64,000 nt of DNA, from contig VWPU01001236.1 of assembly GCA_013398955.1 (NCBI GenBank), positions 42,077 through 106,076 of the forward strand. The letters are read 5' to 3'. The notes under the pieces are model-generated. The model was given only the letters and a program-made list of their open reading frames with translations. It had not been told where the DNA came from and searched no databases. This document shows positions 1-10,900 of the stretch, in pieces. The stretch comes from Callaeas wilsoni (Eukaryota; Chordata; Aves; Passeriformes; Callaeidae). Made by a program: the position numbers and the translations under genes. Position 1 is the stretch's first letter. Each line of letters begins with the position of its first letter.

Positions 1-865
1 GACCAAAAGGGGCCCACCTCAAGTGCATGCACACAAATTAGGAAAGATCTATAGGACAGGACAACAGGGGAATCTTCTCAACTGGAAAATCAGCACAACT
101 GATAGGAATGCCTATAATTTAATGCATGCAGACAGAGAACAAAGGGGAAGAAGTAGATGTCTGCCAGCAATTGAAAGGCTATGATCTCACTTGGATCACA
201 GAAACAAGGTCAGATAGCTCATGCAACTGAAGGGCTGCAGTGGACAGGACAGTCTGGGATGGTGAACTGGGGGAGCTGCCAATTATGTGAGACAGAAGCA
301 GGAGTGCATGGAGCTGTGTCTCAGGTCACATGAGGAGCCAGCTGAGAGCTTGTGGTTCGGGATTGCTGGAAAGACTAGCATGGGTCATAATGTACTGAGT
401 GTCTGCTGTGGGTCACGTGAGGAAGAAGTAGAAGAAACCTTATTCAGATACTGTAAGAAGCCTCATGTTCACAGACACTGATGCTCACAAGTGACTTTAG
501 CACATCCATATCTGCTAGAAGAGCAGCACACTAGGGCATGAGCAACCCAGAAGATTTATGGAATGCATCGATGACAGCTTCCTGGCACAGGAAATAGAGA
601 AGACTATGATGAGTGACGCTCTTGTAAAAGTGACACAAATAAACAAGGAAGACCGGGTTGGAGTCAGCTTTGGCTGCTCTAACTGTGAGATGGACTTCGG
701 GTTCCTGAGAGGAGAAAGCAAGCCAACTAGTAGACTCCCAACCCTGGCCTTTTGGAGAGTATACTTTGGCTTTTTCAGAGATCTGCTCGGAAGAATCCCC
801 GGTAAGAGGGCTCTGGAGAAGAAGAGTGTTCTACAAGAGCTGATTAATTTTCAAAGATTGACCTC
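1..865 (+). mobile_element. CR1 LINE fragment, 5' part of ORF2 (endonuclease region)
   Basis: Remnant of a CR1 non-LTR retrotransposon, running in from the left edge. Translating in shifting frames gives, in order, the typical avian CR1 AP-endonuclease landmarks: an LKCMHTN-like start near base 20, an ITET motif at 195-206, an ECMELCLRSHEEPAESLW-like block at 303-355, an FMECIDDSFL-like block near 558-587, and a LLGRIP-like end near 782-800. In the intact family this domain nicks target DNA to prime reverse transcription. Here it is dead: frames shift between blocks, stops interrupt them, and the conserved SDH of the active site reads S-N-C at 678-686, so the catalytic His is missing. No RT follows; similarity fades after about 865. 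Identification rests on recalled CR1 features, not a database search. Confidence 0.85.
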
Positions 866-2929
866 TCCAAGTTCAGCCCAATGAACAGGATATCACGCAC
901 ACATGGAAGGAAACTTGCACTAATGAACAAGTATCTTCTGACATAGTTCAGCCATTGAAGGTATACATACAAGGTGCGCCTTCTAGGCATTCCTGTGAAA
1001 CTACTTTTGATTTCTTCAGTTTTAATAGAAATGGTGGTATGACTGAAGAAAATTCTGGAAATCATTGGTGAGTGAGTGAGTGAGTGAGTGCGTGAGTGGA
1101 ATGAAACTACTGATTTATGATCAATTTTTTTTTTATGGTAGCCAGGGAGTGAAGGATAGTAGTTGACAATACAGTAAAGCCATGTTTTCAGAGACAGTCT
1201 AGAACCCCCTATAGGCCAGCATCAAATATATTCAGTTCTCAGTATAAATACTTTTAAAATAAACACCTTTATAGCTACAATGCTCCAGAAATTACTGTAA
1301 CGGGTGTAGCTGGGTACCTTCACACAAGTCTCCATTAGAATCAAAATAGTTTCAAGAAAGTTCATAGGCCACAGAACAGACTTGCTTGAATAATAGAGGA
1401 CTCAGTCTCAATCTTTGATCACAGACACACCCTCAGCTGTGTTGAATGAATGGCACAACCACATACTTTGAAAGACTAACATTCAGCATTTCAACAAAGT
1501 GAAATCAAGTGGACTTCCCTGCTGCATTGAATAAAGACTTTTGAATTCATAGTTGTGCTAAAATGTGACGTTTAGAATACCTCTATGAGGATTAGGAAAC
1601 AATCTGCTTAGAGTGTCAGCACGATTTGTTACCATTCAAGAAAGGCAGTCTAATGTGCATATATATACATGCATGAAATTAAAGTGTTATTTAAATGAGT
1701 GACGAACAATACAGAAATCACTTTTTGTCATCAATTATTTAATTCAGTAATGAAATAATCACTCCAAAACTGAGAAGCAGGTAAGGAGTTGCCAAAAAAT
1801 CAATGACTGTCAAAACTTTCATTTTCTAGTCAGGAAATTAACTTCAATACTTCTACTTGCTTCTCTGCTTGTCTTCTCCTACTGTCTGAAATGCCTGTTT
1901 CAGTACAAATCAGTGTTCATTTTTATTTTGCCCAATGTGTGATGAATACCAAGGAGCTTTAGAAGAGATTTGAAGTGTTTGTTTACAGTTTCCTCCAAAG
2001 GCAGGTATTCTTTTCAGGAACTTTGCCAAATTAGTTTAGATCCAACTGTTTAGCTTAACCAACAAGATAAGCCTACTCTGCTGGATATAGAACTATATAT
2101 GACTTACTTTTTACACATATAAGAATAGAACTTTTCTTGCAAAATATCCACAGCAAACAGATCCCGTCAGTTTCTTTTGGTTTGGTAAAGTTTGATTTGG
2201 TTTGATCTGCTTTGTTTTGCAATTGGAATGAAAAATATCCCTATCTTGTACTCAATATGTATAATTAGCCCTCTAGTGTCCTTTGTCTCTTTCCTCTTCA
2301 GACCTTCTGTACCTATTGACACTCAATTATTTCTTAAGGTGAGTTCATATGATATGATGCTGACATCTAAGCTTCCAAATAGATAATAAGGAGAAATAAG
2401 CACTTCAAAAGTGGAATCCATCTGTCTTCTTTTCACTCTATCCTTTTACCAACAGGACATAAACATCTACACATATCCACAGACATTCCAGTGTAGACAG
2501 CTGAGGGTTAATAGCAATGACATCTAAAATTTCCCAAGCGTTAGGAATATTTTGTCCAGCATATCCTCGTGCTCCCAAAGTTGTTTATTTTCTTGCTGCT
2601 TTTGACAGTTATCTTTCTTCTGTCTTGAACAAAATGTTCTGCCTAATTTTATTCTCTCATACATACCTTACATTTTTCTCTTAGTCTTGCAAATTCTGTT
2701 ACTTGGGTCACTGCTGTCATGTTTTCCTGTTTATTCTGAATGCAGCTACACAAATCTTTGCACTTTTGGTGTTCACATGGCTCACATGCATATAAATCTC
2801 ATATGTGGCACTACCATAATGTTATAAGATGCTAACATACTAATTTTGATCACACTATCAGTAGAATATATTGTGTTTAAAGTAAATTAATTCTATCCTG
2901 GTTATTGTAATTATAATTTATAGGTATAA
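866..2929. other. AT-rich DNA without recognised genes
   Basis: No supported gene or transposon seen apart from the short GTGA microsatellite listed separately. The open frames here are short and have no recognisable domain. Confidence 0.6.
1068..1099. repeat. (GTGA)n microsatellite
   Basis: About eight tandem copies of the tetranucleotide GTGA, with one base change (GCGT) near the right end. It lies just beyond the first CR1 fragment. Confidence 0.9.
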
Positions 2930-4640
2930 TAGGCCTCTGTTTTTGCTACATACGATTTATTTTCCTTCATTCTCTCAGGATTTTAAACTCCACATTCTCA
3001 TGGTCACTGCAGTTAAAACTGCTGTTGACCTTTACACCTTCATCAGTATTTAATGATTTGTGACTAAAAGCTGAAACAATTGTTCCATATGACTCATCAA
3101 CCATGTGCATCAAGAAATTGTCTGCAAAACATTCCAGAAATCTCTTCTATTGTTTGTACACAGACCTTTGCACAGATAGTGAAGAGAACTGCAATTGTGA
3201 GGATTTTTTCCAGTTATTTAAAGGAGATTTCATCTAACTTCCTCTTCCTTGTTGCTTTTTGCAGCAGAGTCCCCAGCTCATTAACATTCATTCTGGTCTA
3301 TCCTCTTATCCTCAAGCAGCTCATTCCCATTTCCAGTTTTTCTCCACTGCAAACAATGAAGATGCATTGAGTGTAAGCCCTTCTCCTCAGATTTTTCACC
3401 TATCTTCCTGCAAACTTTGCACTCAGACACTAAGGCTCCACCCATGCAATTTTCTCCACCACCTCTCTGTAATCTCTTTGAGGTCAAGGCTCTGCAGCTG
3501 TGGACAGATTTTTAGCTTCTCCTGTTTGTTTTGCATGCTCCATGGGTTTCGGTGCAAGTATTTGAAATGGACCCAGACATGCTGCTTTCACAGGAAAAGT
3601 GAAGGAATCTTCCCCATCATGCAGAGCTCCAGCCAGTTCTTTACTGTCCCTCCCTATCTTTGCTTTTTTTCAGATGATAACAACCCTTTCCTGTTGTACC
3701 TCCTTCAGACCTTTGTCCCATTTGTCAGATGGATCCTGTCTGTCATAGTCAGTCCTCTTTCCTCAAAGAGACTCCCATGATCATAATACACAAAACTGTG
3801 AGACACAGCCATCTGACCAAGTGCTGGTATGCTGGTGCATCCACTTCTGCCTCAGCTTTTCCCCCTTACTGGAGGGACTGAGACTACCATCTGAGCCTCC
3901 TGATGGAGTAACATTTCCTACTGCTCCCTGTTCTTTGCTTTCCCTCCTGTTGCCAGAAGTCTGCAGTGAAACTTGTCATGTGCAGGGTTGCCCTGGCTGT
4001 AGCATTGATGCCTACATGGATGAGCAGCAATGGGGATAGTCACAGGACTGCACAAGCCTTGCAGGTCTCTCTTTGAGATCGAGGAGGCAATCAAGTGTCA
4101 AGCAGAAATCATCTGAAACAACAGTTTAGATCAACAGGTGGGGCCTCCATCTGCCATCAGAGGGCATCCCCTGTGGCTGTCACCCTCTGTTGGTTCAGAC
4201 TGAGATGTCTCTGATGCCTGCCTGACTGGAGGTCATCTTCCTCATCCATTCCAAGGGAATTACACCTGAACAGTAACTGCAGAACAAGAAGGAGCTTTGC
4301 GTGTTGCCAGAAATCAAAAGTTTCTAGTCTTCTCCATTATGTGCCCCTCTTTATTCTTAACCCATAATGAGTTCTATAGCCGCATAGAAAATTACCCCTT
4401 TGATCTGTAAAGTGTACTGGGAAGAACTTGTTTAGTTGACCACTCCCAGGTTGTCTCACTCTGGTAGTAAAGATCTCACCATTTTCCTCAATGGCCCTGG
4501 AAGCAGTCAGCTTCCTTTCCACTGATGAGGTGTCTTGCATTCCCTTGTTCACCCTGTGCTAGGTGTTTTGGGTGATTATCCTTCATCCACACAGCTCAGC
4601 TGTCACCACCTTCATTGCAGATTCTTGAGGAGGGATTCTG
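2930..4640 (-). mobile_element. CR1 LINE fragment with ORF1 esterase-like and ORF2 endonuclease remnants
   Basis: Antisense CR1 copy that keeps the 5' half of the element. Read on the minus strand from about 4640, the first part resembles ORF1: a DHGSLFEERGL block at 3753-3782, then D-R-I-H-L at 3726-3740. The latter fits the DxxH (block V) of the SGNH-type esterase domain known from CR1 ORF1. Next comes the start of ORF2: an MQNKQEKLKICPQLQS-like block near 3480-3540, an ITERWW motif near 3459-3476, an RFLECFADNFL-like block near 3115-3150, and an SDH triplet at 3000-3008, the endonuclease active-site signature still intact. Similarity fades near 2930, before the RT. Stops and frameshifts are frequent, so it is not functional. 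CR1 copies are usually 5'-truncated, so retention of ORF1 is unusual. Family assignment is from memory of avian CR1 proteins. Confidence 0.75.
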
Positions 4641-6734
4641 GACTCCTGTGCACCCTGGCTGCACTGTCTGCTGAGAGAAGTGCTGTACTTAGGTTAAGAG
4701 CCTCAGCTTGCCATCGAGATGTATGGTCCAGTATGGATATACAGTGTAGTATGTTGCATACATTATTGCCAAAGTGTTCCTGAAAGAGAATAACATCCCA
4801 GGGAAAATGTTCTTGATACATAGATACACTGGCAGAACAAAGGACAGTTTTCTTTAACATGCATATTTTTTTCTGAAGGACTTGTTTAAATTCATGTTTC
4901 TCAAACTATTTATTGAGCAGATTGTTGCAGTTTATAAAAAAAACTTACTTAAAATAAAAGTTACTTAATGCATATAGAAGATTTTTCTATCTCTCATTCA
5001 TTTTCTAAGTGAAAATTAGCATAATTCTAACACAAACCCAACAAAAAATATTTTACTGAAACTAATATGATGTGTAGTGCATACATAATGATGATTTTTA
5101 GCTTTAGAAAGCAGTTTAATATACAAATCAGTTTTGCTTTCACAGATGTGAAAACTTTTCACAGTAAATGAAAAGAGATTTTCATGCTCCATCGATAAGC
5201 TTAATAAAGCAGACATGTTGGAAATATCATAGAGTATTTTTTCTTTGGAAATATTTATGAGACTCTGTTGTTTGAACAGCAAAAACTATACGTAGAAGTG
5301 GACATATTGGTCTGGGGTTTTTTTAAGAACTTGAATATTTATTAGTTGTAAATCCAGATATATCAGATTTCCAAGAACAAATATGATCAGATAGAGTAAG
5401 ACAGTCCCTCAGTTTGCCTCAGAAAACATGGTCATAATTTGCTTGCAGCTTGTGATAACAATTATTCTGAAGATTTGATTGTCTACCTGCAATGTCAACA
5501 ATAGTCTTGAGTATATTGTACATTTGATTTACGTTAAAGGCCAATTATCACAGTCATTTCCCTGAAAGATGTAAAGACATTAAGTTTACCTTTCACAGTA
5601 TAAATCAGAAACTGGCAGATGAAATTAAGATCTAAGTCTCCCTACCACCCACCTCGATAACTGTGGTTTTATTGTGGCTGAAGCCACAATCCTGTTTGCA
5701 TGATCACTGTCACCCTTACATACCTAGCACTGTCAAGAGGATAAGGCATGAGGGACAAGATGTGGTAATACAACACAGAAACACACTGCAAGCTGGAGAA
5801 ATCCATGCTGTCCCTCAAACCAAATAAGTACCAAATTGTATTTAGTGTGGAAAAATCATTCACATCCGTTATGTGAGTTATGAAGAATACTCACAGCCAG
5901 CTTATACCTTCTGCCTTTTTAAGACACTGAGCACTTTTTTAGCAGCTGTTCATTGCAGCCGAGACTGCAGAAAAGCTAAGTGATAGGCTTTTCTGTAGCC
6001 AAAACAGACACCTAAAGCATGAATGTATGCCTATTTTTATGTTCCTAGGAGATTTTCATGCTAAATGGAGAAGAACTTTAATGATATAGCCCCCTACAGG
6101 TTAGTCAGCTTTAGAAAATAAGCAGATTGAAATACTTGTGGGAAATCAGGACGATTTGGCACAAGTCCTTGCATTGGCTGGATTTTCATGGATTAGATTC
6201 TTTTCCCTTTTCATGTTAAAGTCCTTTTACCTTGCAGGCTTATTTCTATATTACCTGTGTTTCCAGACAAAATCTCTAAAATCTTATGATGACTAATAAC
6301 CTATTGTTTTCCTGCCTACGGAATTAACAAATTGACACAATTAATCCTTTTCTAAAGCTGCTTTATAAAGACTAGTTTGGCATAAAAAAAAAAAATAAGA
6401 AGATTAAAATTGCAATAAACTTTCATTGTTTTGTTTTCTGAGTTTTAAAAATACACATGACTAAAAAACAGGTTAAAAATAGATGAATATTTTGTAGTAG
6501 GTATTAGTTTCAGTTTCAGTTTCAGTGAATTGGAAGAAAATCAATGAAAAGATATTAATATTGTCAGTTTTTGATTTTCAAGGAAGGTAGAACATTAAAA
6601 CAAATGAGAAAAGAAACATATCTTGGCAACAATGATTCAGTCTTATGGATTTTCTCCTTTATGCAATCATAGCTGATGTTACCAAGAGAAATAATACTTA
6701 TATTTGATGGTAGACTTCACAATGGTCATATAGA
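4641..6734. other. AT-rich DNA without recognised genes
   Basis: No gene, RNA gene or transposon recognised. The only item noted is the hexamer repeat at 6506-6525. Short open frames look like chance. Confidence 0.55.
6506..6525. repeat. (TTTCAG)3 hexamer run resembling an interferon response element
   Basis: Three tandem copies of a six-base unit. On the opposite strand it reads GAAACTGAAACT, which fits the GAAANNGAAA core bound by IRF factors. There is no nearby promoter or gene, so it may simply be a microsatellite. Confidence 0.5.
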
Positions 6735-7975
6735 ACAGAAGCTGTCTCACAGGACTGCCAAGGGATCAGACACAGACAGCATGGGTTTAGGAAAGGCAGA
6801 TCCTGCCTGACCAACCTGATCTCCTTTTATGATCAGGTGACCTGCTTAATGGATGAGGGAAAAGCTGTGGATGTGCCTTTGGCACTGTCTCCCATGGCAT
6901 TCTCATAGGAAAGCTGTCTGCCCATGGCTTGGACAGGTTCTCTTTGCTGGATGGCTATGCCCAGAGAGTGGTGGTGAATGGTGCTGCATCCAGTTGGAGG
7001 CCAGCTAATGGGCTTCCCCAGGCTTCAGGGTTGAGCACAGTCCTATTTAATATCTTTATTGGTTATCTGGGTAAGGGAATTGGGTCCGTCCTCAGTAATT
7101 TCACAGGCAAAACCAAGCTGGTAGCAGACTTGATCTGCTGGATGGTAGGAAGGCTCTGCAAAGGGATTTGGGCAGGCTGGCTAGATGGGTAAAGTCCAGC
7201 AGTATGAAGTTCAACAAGGCCGAGTGCCACGTTCTGCATTTGGTCACAACAATCCCATGCAGCACTACAGGTTGGAGGAAGAGTGGCTGGAAAGCTCTCC
7301 AGCAGAAAAGGGCCTGGGAGTCCTGGTTTACAACCAGCTAAACATGAGCCAGCAGTGTGCCCTAGGTGCTCAAGAAGGCCAACTGCTACCCGGCCCATAC
7401 CAGCAATAGTGTGGCCAGCAGGACCAGGGCAGTGATTGTTTCCCTGTAGTCAGCACTGGCGAGGCCACACCTGAGAATCTGTTTCCAGGTCTGGGTCCCT
7501 CACTACAACAAAGACGTTGAGGGGCTGGATTGTGTCCAGAGAAGGACATCAGAGCTGATGAAGGGTCTAGAAGGAAAGTCCTATGAAAAGCAGCAGGAAC
7601 AGGGATTGTTTAGCCTGGAGAAAAAGAAGCTCAGAGGGACCTTATTGCTGTCTACAACTACCTAAGAAGAGGGTGTAGTAAGGTGAGGGTTGGCCTTTTC
7701 TCCCAGACAATTAGTGACATGATGAAAGGACATAGCCTCAAGCTGCACCAGGGGACATTCAGCTGGACATCAGGAGAAATTTCATCATGGAAAGGGTGCT
7801 TAAGCACTGGAATGGGCTACCCAGGGAGGGGGTTGAGTCATCATCCCTGGAGTCATTAAAGAAAGGATGTCACTTAATGCCATGGTCTAGTTGACAAGGT
7901 AATGTTCCCTCAAAGGTTGGACTCAATGACTTCAGAGGTCTTTTCCAACGTAAATGGTTCTGTAACTTTGTAATG
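6735..7975 (+). mobile_element. CR1 LINE fragment, ORF2 reverse transcriptase to 3' end
   Basis: A 1.2-kb CR1 copy, from the finger/palm part of the RT to the 3' terminus. It opens with DNA matching the CR1 block that encodes a CLTNLISFYDQ-like peptide near 6800-6830. It continues with a GLPQASGLSTVLFNIF-like block at 7009-7065 (the RT block leading to the catalytic Asp pair). The FADDTKL block itself is degraded to F-T-G-K-T-K-L near 7099-7119, so the catalytic Asp pair is gone. The C-terminal ORF2 and 3'UTR follow, including the GGTTGGACTC... segment near 7915, and the copy ends with degenerate copies of the octamer repeat typical of CR1 3' ends (7955-7975). Stops and indels show it is inactive. 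Its 3' end is intact, as expected for target-primed insertion. Confidence 0.93.
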
Positions 7976-10900
7976 AAATGTAGAACAAATATACCAATAA
8001 ATCAAATAAATGGAATTTTGCATTTCTACATCTGAGTTAGTCATCTTAGATTCTTTTTATAGCAAGTGGAAACAAAGACAAACTTACAGATTGCCAATCA
8101 TCTCATCCTACTATAGAATATTTAAAGCAAATAAGTTGTGACTCATTTCTCTTCATTAGCTACAAAGACAGCTTACAATGACTAGCTCAAATGTAGATAT
8201 CTCTATGTTGACACTTCACGGTTGACTAAGTTGCCAAAGATAGATATCTTATGTCATTTAAGATGCTGTAGGATGCTGAAAACCTCTGCACAAAGCTGGC
8301 AGATATGACGAAGGACTTATGGGAGACCTGTGGTGCTCCAGTTTAGCAGCTGGAGGTAAGGAGAGATAGCATAGCACATCTCAAATGGGAATAAATTCAG
8401 TTATTTAGGTAATTAAATCAAGTTTGTAAAATTAGGCAAGCTGAATTGCCAGTCCTTCCGTCGTGGAAAGGAAAGTTGAGACTGTAGGTAATGTTATAAA
8501 TCCAATATTCTGATAAAATTAATTTGATAGGAACTCTTTTTTCACATGTTGTTAAAGACTCAGTTATCTAAAAGGTCCTCAAGGTGTACTAATGGTCAGC
8601 TAGGGTCTAAACATGTACTTTACTCAATGGAAATGTACTTCAATCGAGTCTAGTGACTTGTCTCATGCTGAATTAGGCTCTGAGGATTCAATTCAGATGC
8701 CCCACACTTGTATCTGATACCTTCCAAGACAACAGGTAAACTCAAAGTAATTCAAACACAGCCAGCAACTCTAAATCTGGGCATCAAGGTAGTGTGTGTG
8801 CCATTCTGGACAGGCAACAGAAAGCCTGGAAAAATGTGCTGGAACAAGCCAGATGATAATATATGCATGTGTGTGGACAAATGGAGCCCTCAATGTCAAG
8901 TTCATGGGCTCGTCTCATTAATGGGGAAGAAAAAGGAAGTGAACAGAAGAAAATAAAGAAGGAAAAGAGAATAGAACAAGAGGAGCTAAAAAGTGGTACA
9001 ATACAATGCAGTTCATTATTTAAAGAACTACCAGTTTCAAGATCTAATTTGTTAGGGTTTTTTGGACTTTTTCCACTTTCCGCTTTATCAGTCTTCTTCT
9101 GAAATGAGATTTCTGGGAAAAAAGCCTCCAAACACAAACAACCAAACACACATATAAAAAAACTATCCCAGAAACCCCCAAAACAACCCCGTTTTCTTCC
9201 TATTTGTTTTTCTGAGAAGGATTTGTTCCCCAAGACAGTTGTCATTTTCTGTTTGTTTAGTTTGGATTAGTTAATAGCCTGTGTTCTAAAAATGGTTTCA
9301 TGCTTTCTAGAATGATATCTTTCTTATGTTAACTTGACTGTTTAATTATTTTATGAGGATGGGCTTTGTGTGTTGCATATTTATTATACTAGAAAGCTCA
9401 ATCCAGATCACATTCCATGGGATATAGTCATAGTCACCAAAGTTTCTCCATTTTTTCATGGAAGAATTTGTGATTCAAAACGTGTTCAAAATTCACAAAG
9501 AAGTTGAAAAAAATCTAGAGAGGAACTGACTCACTGAGGAAGAACAGGTAAGAAATATAAGTATGAAAGGTGCATGTCTATTTCTCCAACTGTGTTCTGC
9601 TACACCCATAGTAAGAACAGATGGATTTTTATCTCGTATCTTCTCCATAGAATTTGTTCTATCTAGATCAAAGTAATGGAACAACACCTTCCCCACCTCC
9701 CCTCTCCATTTTAGTGTAAATATGTAATTCTTGTGCACAATTTAGAGCTAATCTCAACTTTTTCCTTATATATTAATAACTCTGATAACTGAATAGTGGG
9801 GCAATGTGGAGATTTTTTCATTTTCAAAATAATAGGGGTGAACAGTTTTTGTTATTATTATAGTCTTTGTAAATGTTACAAAGATTGTGCATCACATTTA
9901 AAAATATATTTATTTTACCTTTTAATCACAAGGTAGAAAAGGGATATAGTAAGGCCAGAGCATCCAAGGTAAGTTTCTAAATTCATTGAACACTTTAAAA
10001 TTCATAATATTTCAATGATAATCCATGACTGAGGAATAATTATACATTCTTCTCTTTCTAGCCCTTTCAGGGTTTCATTATTTATTAAAAAATACAATGG
10101 TTCATTATTATTTATGCATATAAGTACAAATATTAAAAGTATATATTTTCAGAATGTTCTGGAACAAGAAAAGATGAAGTAAAACTCCTACCTATATTGC
10201 TACCAACAATTTCTTGCAGATTTCCTTTATCTGAGATCCTTAGTGACAATAAATAATCCCCACAACATGACTCCCTTTGTCTCAGATTTACTCAGTTTCA
10301 GGTGTACAGGTTGTCCTACATTTCTAAAAGGACATCACCCACAGGGAGAAGGATTAATGTAAGCCAGTGAAAAGAAAATCACTGAGATAAAGAATAAAAT
10401 ATTAGCAAATAATATACATCCCTTATTCCAGAGAATGAGTTATTTGTTTCCATTTAGAGAATTTCCCAACATCTCTGAAAAATTGAAGGAATTTTTGATT
10501 CTTTTTTTTTTTTAGCTAGCAGTTCAAATGTGGGATAGATTTATTGAAGGAGCTAAAATTACTTTCCTTTGAAATGTTAAGTTTTATAGTTAATAATATC
10601 CTTAACACTTGAAATTTTACTAATCTTCTTTGTTTAGGATTTCCGTTTCACATGTATAAGTACTGTAACAATAGGTTCACAGGAAAAACAAAATCTGCAC
10701 TGAGCTGACTTGATTTTGTTTGTCATTTTTAGACAAGTTTTAGATTAATGAACTACAGTTCTCTGTTTTTATAGATAATATACATTTTGACTGCCAAGAA
10801 AATGTCAATGTAAATTAATAAGGGCATCAGTGTTCTGAGAGGTTTGAAATTATGGAGTTTTTTTGTGAAACATACTATATTGATTATTATAAAAATAATA

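Noticed and set aside
3259..3780. 173-residue plus-strand open frame rich in Ser/Cys/Phe
   Set aside because: It is antisense to the CR1 ORF1/ORF2 remnant on minus; the pyrimidine-rich strand of CR1 yields such frames.
8784..9245. 153-residue minus-strand open frame
   Set aside because: Low-complexity Phe/Ser/Cys content from A/T- and purine-rich DNA, no domain, no splice or promoter context.
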